Source: Cetobacterium sp. NK01 (GTDB lineage: Bacteria > Fusobacteriota > Fusobacteriia > Fusobacteriales > Fusobacteriaceae). Taken from it: DNA of 64,000 bases. Every line of letters begins with the position of its first letter. Position 1 is the first letter of the stretch. A program made the translations under genes and the position numbers. Of this stretch, positions 24,917 to 32,903 are shown piece after piece. The notes under the pieces are model-generated. The model made no database searches and was not told the origin of the DNA. It worked only from the letters and a program-made list of their open reading frames with translations. The DNA lies in assembly GCF_024506395.1 (NCBI RefSeq), contig NZ_JANIBO010000001.1:248001-312000 (forward strand), written 5' to 3'.

Positions 24917-27691
24917 TTAAATATTTTTTAGTTTCCTCTGCGGTTTACCAAAATAATATCCTTGACCGTAGCTAACACCTATTTTTTTTAAAAATTCAAA
25001 TTGCTCTTTTTCTTCTATCCCTTCTGCTACAACTTTAAGCTTTAAACTTTTTATCATATTATTCAAACCTAAATAAACATTTTTTCCTCTTTCACTGTCG
25101 TCATTAATACTTGAAATTAAAGACTTATCAAACTTAACGACATCTATTGGAAGAGTTGTAAGTAAACCTACTGTTGAATATCCCGCTGTAAAGTCATCAA
25201 TAGATATATAAATTCCCATTTTTCTAAATTTATTTAATTTTTCTACAACATCCTCTACATCCTCTAAAAATGTACTCTCTGTTATCTCTATTTCAAGATT
25301 GTCTCCGCTTAAAGAATATTTTCCTAACAAATCAAATATATACTTTACAACATCTTTTCTCTTTAAAGTCTCAATAGACATATTAAAAGACATTCTAAAA
25401 TCTTTCTCTATTAATTTCTCTGTAAGAAGTTCTTTAGTCTTTTTTATAGCCTCTTCTGCTATTTTATAGTCAATTTTATAAATTAAACCCAAAGTTTCAC
25501 TTATAGGAATAAATTCATCTGGATATATCTGACCTAATAATTTATTCTCCCATCTTGTCAAAGCCTCTGCACCTATTATTCTACCATTTTTCAAATCATA
25601 TTTTTCTTGAAATACTGGATAAAACTCTGTATCAATAGATATATTCATCATATTTTCTATTATTTTTTTTCTTTTATTTATTTTTATAAAGTCATATGTA
25701 GCTTCCTCTGACCAATTCTTTTTCATTTTCTTTGCTGAATACATTGCAAGATCTGCATACTTAAAAGCATAACTCATAGAGTCCTTCTCTCTTTTTATAT
25801 AATATCCCAGGCTAAATGATATATTATATTTTTTCATCAATTCTGAATTTTTAAAAAGAGTTTCTAATTTTTTTATTTTAAATTTTATGTTCACTGAATA
25901 ACAAGAGAATATATAAAACTCATCTCCTGAAATTCTAAAGATATAATCATTTTTAAAAGAGTCTTTTAAAAGTTTTCCAACTTCCACTAAAACTTGGTCT
26001 CCGTAGTCATGTCCATATGTATCATTTAAAGTTTTAAAATTATTTAGGTCCAAAAGAAGAGTACATCCTGACAAATTACTATTCTTTTTGCAAAACTCAT
26101 TAAAAAGCCTTCTACTATAAAGACCTGTTAATTCATCTTTCAATAGTTCATTATTTTTCTTCTTATGTATTATAACTTTAAAACTTTGGTAAGCTACTAG
26201 TATAAGTAAAATCAAACAGCTTGAAATGACTAAACTGATTAATTTTTTATGTTTTTCTTGTTCATGTAATATCTCTTTTTTTCTATTTAAATCCGATATC
26301 TTTAAAATGTCTTTTAAATCAACCATTTCCAATATAGCTTTATTTAAAATATCCCTTAAAACTACCTTATCTTTAGCCAAGGCAAGATTTATTGGCACAC
26401 TTTCAAATATTTTAATATTATATTTTATTTTATCATAAATATCTGAATTTAATGATAGTATTGCTGTTAATCTATTATTTTTTAAATCTGCAATCATTCT
26501 ATCTCTATTTGAATAAACTTTAATACTATCTTTTAAATAGTGATCTTTAGCAACACTTTCTTCTATAGAATTTTTTATAACACCAATTTTTCTTTTCTTT
26601 AAAGAGTTTTTTAAATTTTCTATTTGATAAACATTTAAATCATATATTTTTTTAGTAAATATAAACTTTTTTTCCCTTTCTGCTGTTTTAGAAAGAGTGA
26701 GTATATTTACCTCTCCATTATTAAAACTTTCATAGACATTTGTCCATTCTAATTTTTTTAAACTCTCCTCTTGAACTATATTAATACCTAACTTTTTAAA
26801 TAAACAATTTAATAAACTTGGTAAAACTCCAACATATTTTTTATCTTTAAAAGAATAACTACTTACATTTTCAATATTTCCATAAGCTATTTTTAAAGGA
26901 CTTAAATTTTCTAAGTAATATTTCTCTTCCGCTGTTAAGGAGTTTAAAAATTTATTTTTAAAGACAAACTCTCTACGTGCTTTTAACCAATCATCTATTC
27001 TTTTGTTATATTTTTCCTCTAATGCTTTATCTATTATATCTTTTAATTTTTCATGCTCTTTTCTTATTGCTATTGATGTTTCTGGAAGTCTACTTATATT
27101 TAATTTATTAGACTCTCCAACTGCGTTTAAGTTTGTATCTGCTATATATTTTACATTTTGTGTATTCACATCATCAACACGTATTATTTTCATATTATAA
27201 AGTTCATTTTTTCTTTTATATCTTTCTAAAAACTTTTCATAAATTGTATTTTTAGTTACATATACCTCTACTTTATTTAAATCTTCTGGTGCATTTAGAT
27301 TTTTATCTTTAGATATTACAACTAGCTCTTCATCTAAAATTTTATTTGAAAAAACTGCAAACTTTTCTCTATTTTCAGTTTTAGTTAAAAAATTTATTAT
27401 GTCTATATTATGATTTTTAAACTCATCATAAATTGTATTCCAATTTCCTTTTTTTATTTCTATATTAAGTTGTAAATAATCCCTCAATAATTCCTCTATA
27501 ATATCATTTAACGATTCATTTCCTATTTTATCATCAGCAAAATAATCATTTTTTATTCCTAATATTAATTTTTTTTCTCTTATCTTTTCAAGATATTTTT
27601 TCTCGCTTTGATTTTTAGGAATATATATGTCCATTGAGACTATAAATTTAAAAATTAAAAAGAAAACTAACAGTATTCTTTTTATAATCAT
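24917..27691 (-). CDS. Sensor with two SBP domains, GGDEF and EAL
   Basis: 924 residues. A signal peptide is followed by two tandem periplasmic family-3 solute-binding modules (about 35-235 and 260-470), a transmembrane helix at 484-506, a GGDEF domain with SGDEF at 588-592, and an EAL domain starting EALTRW at 709-714. The EAL side looks complete: FNMS, EITEST, DDFTAGYS, VKFDKS, AEGIEE and GYYFGKP. The first G of GGDEF is S, a variant seen in both active and inactive cyclases. It likely senses amino acids or similar solutes and changes cyclic-di-GMP, with phosphodiesterase activity the safer guess. A thioredoxin-fold gene lies 16 bp upstream. Confidence 0.9.
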   Translation of the reverse strand: MIIKRILLVFFLIFKFIVSMDIYIPKNQSEKKYLEKIREKKLILGIKNDYFADDKIGNESLNDIIEELLRDYLQLNIEIKKGNWNTIYDEFKNHNIDIINFLTKTENREKFAVFSNKILDEELVVISKDKNLNAPEDLNKVEVYVTKNTIYEKFLERYKRKNELYNMKIIRVDDVNTQNVKYIADTNLNAVGESNKLNISRLPETSIAIRKEHEKLKDIIDKALEEKYNKRIDDWLKARREFVFKNKFLNSLTAEEKYYLENLSPLKIAYGNIENVSSYSFKDKKYVGVLPSLLNCLFKKLGINIVQEESLKKLEWTNVYESFNNGEVNILTLSKTAEREKKFIFTKKIYDLNVYQIENLKNSLKKRKIGVIKNSIEESVAKDHYLKDSIKVYSNRDRMIADLKNNRLTAILSLNSDIYDKIKYNIKIFESVPINLALAKDKVVLRDILNKAILEMVDLKDILKISDLNRKKEILHEQEKHKKLISLVISSCLILLILVAYQSFKVIIHKKKNNELLKDELTGLYSRRLFNEFCKKNSNLSGCTLLLDLNNFKTLNDTYGHDYGDQVLVEVGKLLKDSFKNDYIFRISGDEFYIFSCYSVNIKFKIKKLETLFKNSELMKKYNISFSLGYYIKREKDSMSYAFKYADLAMYSAKKMKKNWSEEATYDFIKINKRKKIIENMMNISIDTEFYPVFQEKYDLKNGRIIGAEALTRWENKLLGQIYPDEFIPISETLGLIYKIDYKIAEEAIKKTKELLTEKLIEKDFRMSFNMSIETLKRKDVVKYIFDLLGKYSLSGDNLEIEITESTFLEDVEDVVEKLNKFRKMGIYISIDDFTAGYSTVGLLTTLPIDVVKFDKSLISSINDDSERGKNVYLGLNNMIKSLKLKVVAEGIEEKEQFEFLKKIGVSYGQGYYFGKPQRKLKNI

Positions 27692-27707
27692 GTATCCCCC
27701 TTAAAAA

Positions 27708-28013
27708 TTATAAGATTTTTTCTAAAAATTTTTCAAGTTCATTTTTTATTTCAGAAATAGAAAAAAATCTTGCTCTTTTTAGTATCTCTATCCCATCATA
27801 ATAAATAATTAAAACAGGTGTTATAAAAACTAAGAATTCTCCTGCCACTTCAGGATTCTTTTTTATATCTATTGGAAAAAATTTAGAATTTTTATACTCT
27901 TTAGAAAGCTCCTCTAACCTAGGGAGCATAACACCATCAACTCAGCAACTTTTCGTTTCATCATAGATATATACAAATCCAAATTTCTCATTTTTCATAT
28001 CTTTATAGTTCAT
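27708..28013 (-). CDS. Thioredoxin-fold protein with in-frame UGA (candidate selenoprotein)
   Basis: Read through codon 24 (TGA at 27944-27942), this gives 101 residues: MNYKDMKNEKFGFVYIYDE-x-KSC, then U, then VDGVMLPRLEELSKEY and a thioredoxin fold with a cis-Pro loop (FITPVLIIY). The site reads Cys-Sec-Val-Asp where relatives would have CxxC. The start at 28013 has a strong GGGAGGGG site; the first ATG after the UGA (27929) has none. A SECIS-like hairpin begins 15 nt after the UGA. Alternatives are a nonsense mutation or a base-call error. If it is not selenocysteine, the gene is a pseudogene. Confidence 0.62.
27908..27927 (-). promoter_or_regulatory. Candidate bacterial SECIS hairpin
   Basis: GCTCC-CT pairs with AG-A-GGAGC (7 bp, one bulged A) closing loop AGGTT (27920-27916). 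The loop starts 21 nt after the UGA and has G in its second position, within the published spacing of 16-37 nt and the loop-G rule for bacterial SECIS elements. Confidence 0.5.
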
Positions 28014-28053
28014 ATTCCCCTCCCTATAAATGATTTAATAGTTTTTTCTTTAA

Positions 28054-28059
28054 ATTATA
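28054..28059 (-). promoter_or_regulatory. -10 element for the thioredoxin-fold gene
   Basis: TATAAT on the minus strand 41 nt upstream of the 28013 start. No clear -35 element is seen, so this is a weak assignment. Confidence 0.45.
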
Positions 28060-28121
28060 TCTTGATTTCCATTTTTTTTCTAGAAAAAACTAAAAATTCC
28101 TTTCTATTTTTTATTTTTTGG

Positions 28122-28176
28122 TTTTACTTGTCTTTTACCTGTTTTTTATTTTACCTTTACACTCATGCTTTATAAT
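28122..28176 (+). promoter_or_regulatory. phnS promoter with 11-bp phased repeats
   Basis: TTTTAC at 28122 and 28133, TTTTAT at 28144 and CTTTAC at 28155 lie exactly 11 bp apart, followed by -10 TATAAT at 28171-28176. The phasing resembles Pho boxes, or operators of a DeoR regulator. Confidence 0.55.
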
Positions 28177-28205
28177 ACTATTAAATTTAAAAACGGGGTG
28201 ATTTT

Positions 28206-29255
28206 ATGACATTTAATAAAAAAATATTGGGTTCATTAGTTTTAACAACACTTTTAACTAGTTGTGGTTCTTCTGAAAAACCTGTATCTAAAGAAAATAA
28301 AACAAAGGAGATCACAGTTTATACTGCTTTAGAAAATGAGCAAATTCCTGAGTATCTTCAATCTTTTAAAGAGCAATACCCTAACATAAAACTTAATATT
28401 GTTAGAGAATCAACAGGTGTTATCGTTTCAAGAGTTTTAGCTGAAAAAGATAATCCACAAGCTGATGTTATCTGGGGAACTGCTGCTACTGGTCTTTTAG
28501 TTTTAGATGAAGCTAATCTTTTAAAAGAATATTCTCCAAAAGATATTGAAAAAATAAATCCAAAATTTAAAGATAACACAGGTAAAGATCCTAAATGGGT
28601 TGGAAACAATGCTTGGATGACAGCTATTTCAGTTAATACTATTGAAATGAAAAAACTAGGACTAGAGGAACCTAAAAATTTCTCAGATCTTTTAAAACCT
28701 GAATATAAAGGTTTAATCTCTATGCCTAACCCAGCTTCTTCTGGAACTGGATTTCTAACAGTCTCTGCTTTAGTTCAACTTTTAGGAGAGGAAAAAGCTT
28801 GGGAATATATGGCTAGCTTAGATAATAATATGGGTGTTTATACTCACTCAGGATCTAAACCTGCTAAAACAGCTGCATCTGGAGAGTATCCAATTGGAAT
28901 ATCTTATGGATATCCTGGAATAAAAATAAAAAATGATGGAGCTCCTATAAATGTTTATTTCCCTAGTGAAGGTTCTGGTTGGGATTCTGAAGCTAATGCT
29001 TTAATAAATAAAAAGAATATCAAAGATGAAGCTAAGGTATTTTTAGATTGGGCTATCTCTGAAGATGCTATGAAAATGTACGCTAAATCTTATGCTATTG
29101 TTTCTAGAGATATCAATGTTGCTCCACCAAAGGGATTTCCTGAAAATCCTATCACTCAACTAATTGCTAATGATTTCTCTTGGGCTGCTGCTAACAAAGA
29201 GCGTATTTTGACTACTTGGGAAACAAAATTTGGTTCTAAAACTGAGAAAAAATAA
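28206..29255 (+). CDS. phnS: 2-Aminoethylphosphonate ABC transporter, binding lipoprotein
   Basis: 349 residues with a lipoprotein signal (lipobox LLTSC, Cys near 20) and a type-II periplasmic binding fold: ITVYTALENEQIPEYL, AEKDNPQADVIWG and GIGYG-type hinge (GISYGYPG). These match the AEP-binding family related to FbpA iron-binding proteins. It captures 2-aminoethylphosphonate at the outer face of the inner membrane and hands it to the ATPase and permease encoded next. The ATG follows GGGGTG. A terminator-like hairpin separates it from phnT, which may allow more binding protein than transporter to be made. Confidence 0.88.
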   Translation: MTFNKKILGSLVLTTLLTSCGSSEKPVSKENKTKEITVYTALENEQIPEYLQSFKEQYPNIKLNIVRESTGVIVSRVLAEKDNPQADVIWGTAATGLLVLDEANLLKEYSPKDIEKINPKFKDNTGKDPKWVGNNAWMTAISVNTIEMKKLGLEEPKNFSDLLKPEYKGLISMPNPASSGTGFLTVSALVQLLGEEKAWEYMASLDNNMGVYTHSGSKPAKTAASGEYPIGISYGYPGIKIKNDGAPINVYFPSEGSGWDSEANALINKKNIKDEAKVFLDWAISEDAMKMYAKSYAIVSRDINVAPPKGFPENPITQLIANDFSWAAANKERILTTWETKFGSKTEKK

Positions 29256-29267
29256 TATCTTTTTTAT

Positions 29268-29295
29268 AAAGCTACAGAGAAATCTGTAGCTTTTT
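29268..29295 (+). terminator. Hairpin between phnS and phnT
   Basis: Stem GCTACAGA / TCTGTAGC with GAAA loop (29271-29278 with 29283-29290), extended by AAA/TTT, then a T-rich run. It would reduce read-through from phnS to the operon. Confidence 0.8.
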
Positions 29296-29298
29296 ATT

Positions 29299-29359
29299 TT
29301 TTACAATTTCTTAACCTTTGTTTTACTCTTAGTTTACTTGGTTTTAATTTGTTTTTAAC
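29299..29359 (+). promoter_or_regulatory. 11-bp phased repeats before phnT
   Basis: Related hexamers lie at 29299 (TTTTAC), 29310 (CTTAAC), 29321 (TTTTAC), 29332 (GTTTAC), 29343 and 29354 (TTTAAC), all in 11-bp register, as before phnS. A second direct repeat, TTAGATGATG, lies at 29360 and 29380. Confidence 0.5.
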
Positions 29360-29406
29360 TTAGATGATGTAATATATCTTTAGATGATGAAAACGAGGAG
29401 GAGTTA

Positions 29407-30384
29407 ATGAGTTATTTAAAGATAAAAAATGTTGAAAAAACTTTTGGTAAGTTTAAAGCATTGAACAATATAAATTTTGAAATAGAAAGAGGAGAGTTTA
29501 TCTGTTTTTTAGGTCCATCTGGTTGTGGTAAAACAACACTTCTTAGAATTATTGCTGGACTTGAAAATGTCGATAGTGGTGAAATTTTTTTAAAGGATGA
29601 AAACATTACAAAAAAGCATCCAGCTAAGAGAAATATGTCAATCGTTTTCCAATCTTATGCTCTTTTTCCAAATTTAACAGTTGGAGAAAATATTGCTTAC
29701 GGAATGAAAAATAAAAAAATACCAAAGGATATAATTCAAAAGAAAATAGATGAGTCACTTGAGCTTGTTGGTTTAAGAGGTCAAGAGAATAAATATCCAA
29801 ATGAACTTTCAGGAGGTCAGCAGCAAAGAGTTGCACTTGCTAGAGCAATCTCTTACTCGCCAGATATTCTTTTGTTAGATGAGCCTCTTTCAGCTCTTGA
29901 TGCTAAAGTAAGAGAAAAACTTAGAAATGATATAAAAAATCTTCAAAAAAAACTTGGAATTACAACTATAATGGTTACTCATGATCAAGAGGAAGCTCTT
30001 TCAATGTCAGATAGAATAATCGTTATGGATAATGCTAAAGTTGTTCAAGTAGGAACACCTCAAGATATTTATGAGAAGCCAGCTAACAATTTCATTGGAG
30101 ATTTTATTGGAAAAGTTAATAAGTTTGAAATCAATGGAACAAAAGTTATGGCTAGACCAGAGGATATCTCTCTTGCTGATGAGCAAACAGATAACTTCTT
30201 TATGGGAACATTAGAGTCTTGGGAGTATATGGGATCGTACTATAGATTAAAAGTTAATAAAAAGAACTACATTATTGAAGTTGATATCTGTAGAAATAAA
30301 ATTGCTCATATTCCATTAAAAAAAGATCAACACATCTTTCTTAAAGTTGAAAGAACTTTAGGAGGAGGAGTTGAATGGAGCTAG
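29407..30384 (+). CDS. phnT: 2-Aminoethylphosphonate ABC transporter ATPase
   Basis: 325-residue ABC ATPase. Walker A GPSGCGKTT, Q-loop FQSYALFPN, signature LSGGQQQR, Walker B LLLDEPLSALD and switch His in VTHDQEEA are all present. A C-terminal TOBE-like region starts near 240. It powers phosphonate uptake with the permease and phnS. The start has GAGGAGG upstream. It overlaps the permease gene by 10 bp, so the two are probably co-translated. Confidence 0.9.
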   Translation: MSYLKIKNVEKTFGKFKALNNINFEIERGEFICFLGPSGCGKTTLLRIIAGLENVDSGEIFLKDENITKKHPAKRNMSIVFQSYALFPNLTVGENIAYGMKNKKIPKDIIQKKIDESLELVGLRGQENKYPNELSGGQQQRVALARAISYSPDILLLDEPLSALDAKVREKLRNDIKNLQKKLGITTIMVTHDQEEALSMSDRIIVMDNAKVVQVGTPQDIYEKPANNFIGDFIGKVNKFEINGTKVMARPEDISLADEQTDNFFMGTLESWEYMGSYYRLKVNKKNYIIEVDICRNKIAHIPLKKDQHIFLKVERTLGGGVEWS

Positions 30385-32096
30385 TTTTTAAAAAAACTGA
30401 AAAACTTCTTTCAGAAAAAGTTAGAGATATTATCGTTTGGGGAATTGCAATCTTTTTCGTTGTTACTCTTCTTTTTCCACTTATCTCTTTAAGTATAAAA
30501 GCAACAGAGGACAATGCTGGAAACTTCATTGGTCTACAAAATTTTATTCAATATCTTACTAGCCCTGGAGTAGTATCCTCATTTTTCAATACAGTTAAAA
30601 TAGCAACTTTAACTATGGTTATAACTTTAATTTTGGGATTTGGTTACTCTTATGGAATGGCTAGAAGCAATATAAAGGGAAAAGGTATTTTAAAATTTTT
30701 AATTCTTCTACCTATATTTGCTCCAACTATGCTACATGGTATCTCACTAGTTTATCTATTTGGAAGAATGGGAGTTATAACTACTGGATTCTTCGGTAGA
30801 TTTCCTAATCTTGCAACAGATATAAATCTATACGGTTCAACTGGTATTGTAATTAGTGAAGTTATATATACTTTACCTCAAGCTTACTTAATTATCTCTA
30901 TGGCACTACAAAATAGTGACTATAGACTCTATGAAGCTGCTAAAACTCTTGGAACAAGTAAAGTAAAGCAATTTTTTACAATAACTCTTCCATCTTGTAA
31001 ATATGCTGTTTTTTCCACAGCTACAGTTTCTTTTATTCTTGCATTCACTGACTTCGGAGCACCTAAAGTTGTTGGTGGAAACTATAATGTTTTAGCTACA
31101 GATATTTATAAGCAAGTTATTGGACAACAAAATTTAGGAAGAGGTGCAGTTGTTAGCATTCTTCTGCTTATTCCTGCAGTAATCTCATTTTTCTTTGAAA
31201 AATCTTTAGAGAAAAAACAAAGAGATACCTTTAATGCAAAATCTATGAACTATCGAATTGAAAATTCAACTGGTAGAGATATTTTCTTCTACAGTTTCTG
31301 TTGGTTTATTGGTCTTGGTATATTAGGACTTTTTATTACAGCAGGTGTCGCTTCTTTTGTTAAGATGTGGCCATATAACTTTGAACTTACTTTAAATAAC
31401 TATAAATTCTTTGACTTTAATGGTGGAGCTTTCCATTTTTATAAAAACTCAATAACTATAGCAATATTATCATCTATCTTTGGAACTATTATTGCATATC
31501 TTGGAGCATATATATGTTTAAAAACTGAGAGTTTAACTAAGCTTAGAAATGTTATTAAGTTTTTCGCAATAGTACCTTTAGCCCTTCCAGGAATGGTTTT
31601 AGGTTTAGGATATATCTTTTTCTTCAATATGAACTACATTAGAATTCCACTAATTGGTTGGGTAAATAATCCATTCAATAGTTTATATGGAACTCTTTGG
31701 ATTTTAGTTCTTGTAAACATTGTTCACTTTTTCTCAGTTGCCTTTATGACAGCGTCAACATCTTTGAAAAAGTTAGATAAAGAGTTTGAAATTGTATCTC
31801 TATCTATGGGTGTTCCTTGGTATAAAACATTTTTCAATGTAACTCTACCACTTACTAAACACACTATTGGAGAGATATTCATATATTACTTTGTAAACTG
31901 TATGACTACAGTTTCAGCAGCTGTTTTCCTATATACTTCAAAAACAACTCTTGCATCTATTGCAATGGTTAACCTTGATGAAGTTGGAGATCAAGCTAAA
32001 GCAGCAGCAATGGGAATTTTAATTGTTGGAACAAATCTTTTAGTAAAAACAATTTATGAAATAATTAAAAAAAGAAATTTTGGGAGGAATAAATAA
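30375..32096 (+). CDS. 2-Aminoethylphosphonate ABC transporter permease (fused)
   Basis: 573 residues with about twelve membrane helices: two complete BinPDT-type permease halves in one chain, as in FbpB-like iron transporters. Each half carries an EAA-like loop, EAAKTLGTSKVKQFFTITLP in the first and a cognate EIVSLSMGVPWYKTFFNVTL in the second. Other bacteria often split these as PhnU and PhnV. The gene starts inside phnT and ends directly against phnX (stop overlapping by one base). Confidence 0.88.
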   Translation: MELVFKKTEKLLSEKVRDIIVWGIAIFFVVTLLFPLISLSIKATEDNAGNFIGLQNFIQYLTSPGVVSSFFNTVKIATLTMVITLILGFGYSYGMARSNIKGKGILKFLILLPIFAPTMLHGISLVYLFGRMGVITTGFFGRFPNLATDINLYGSTGIVISEVIYTLPQAYLIISMALQNSDYRLYEAAKTLGTSKVKQFFTITLPSCKYAVFSTATVSFILAFTDFGAPKVVGGNYNVLATDIYKQVIGQQNLGRGAVVSILLLIPAVISFFFEKSLEKKQRDTFNAKSMNYRIENSTGRDIFFYSFCWFIGLGILGLFITAGVASFVKMWPYNFELTLNNYKFFDFNGGAFHFYKNSITIAILSSIFGTIIAYLGAYICLKTESLTKLRNVIKFFAIVPLALPGMVLGLGYIFFFNMNYIRIPLIGWVNNPFNSLYGTLWILVLVNIVHFFSVAFMTASTSLKKLDKEFEIVSLSMGVPWYKTFFNVTLPLTKHTIGEIFIYYFVNCMTTVSAAVFLYTSKTTLASIAMVNLDEVGDQAKAAAMGILIVGTNLLVKTIYEIIKKRNFGRNK

Positions 32097-32902
32097 TGAG
32101 AAAAGAGATTAAGGCAGTTATATTTGATTGGGCAGGTACTACAGTAGATTATGGATGTTTCGCACCACTTGATGTTTTTGTTCAAGTTTTTAAAGAGATT
32201 GGTATTGAGATTACTTATGAAGAAGCTAGAAAACCTATGGGAATGTTAAAAATAGATCACATAAAAGCACTATTAAAGATGGAAAGAATACACTCTTTAT
32301 GGTTAGAAAAATTTAATAGAGATTACACTATGGAGGATATTAACTCTTTATACGAAAGATTTGAAAAAGTTTTATTCGCTTCTTTAGAAAACTTTTCTGA
32401 ACCTGTTCCTGGAATGTTGGATCTTCAAAAAGAGTTAAGAGAGAGAGGATTAAAAATTGGAAGCACAACTGGATATACAAAAGAGATGTTAGATATTGTT
32501 GCTCCAAAAGCTAAAGCTTTTGGATACTGTCCAGATTTTAGAATCACATCAACTGAAGTTCCTGCTGGTAGACCATATCCATATATGATTTATCAAAATA
32601 TGATTACCTTAGCAATTCCAAATAGGAACTCTATTATAAAAATTGGAGATACAACTGTTGATATGAAAGAGGGTAAAAATGCTGGTGTTTGGACTGTTGG
32701 TATCTTAAAGGGTGGAAGTGAACTTGGTCTTTCACAAAAAGAGGTTGAAACTATGGACCATGCTCAGTTAAAAAAATTAATGGATGCAACTGCAAAGAGA
32801 TTATACTCTGCTGGAGCTGACTATGTTGTTGAGCAAGTTGGTGATTTACCACATATAATTGATGTTATAAATGCTAGAATGAATTCTGAAGAGGTTATTT
32901 AA
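32096..32902 (+). CDS. phnX: Phosphonoacetaldehyde hydrolase (phosphonatase)
   Basis: 268-residue HAD-superfamily enzyme. The nucleophile Asp11 lies in DWAGTTVD and a Schiff-base lysine near Lys52 in RKPMGMLKIDH, both diagnostic of PhnX. GDTTVDMKEGKNAG is the HAD motif IV region. It splits phosphonoacetaldehyde to acetaldehyde and phosphate. It follows the permease without a gap and precedes the PbfA-like gene by 1 bp, so substrate import and breakdown are one unit. Confidence 0.95.
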   Translation: MRKEIKAVIFDWAGTTVDYGCFAPLDVFVQVFKEIGIEITYEEARKPMGMLKIDHIKALLKMERIHSLWLEKFNRDYTMEDINSLYERFEKVLFASLENFSEPVPGMLDLQKELRERGLKIGSTTGYTKEMLDIVAPKAKAFGYCPDFRITSTEVPAGRPYPYMIYQNMITLAIPNRNSIIKIGDTTVDMKEGKNAGVWTVGILKGGSELGLSQKEVETMDHAQLKKLMDATAKRLYSAGADYVVEQVGDLPHIIDVINARMNSEEVI

Positions 32903-32903
32903 A

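Noticed and set aside
27942-27944. Thioredoxin-fold gene as a plain 73-residue gene starting after the UGA
   Set aside because: The ATG at 27929 has no ribosome-binding site and would lose the first beta strand and active-site Cys, whereas the upstream start has an excellent site.
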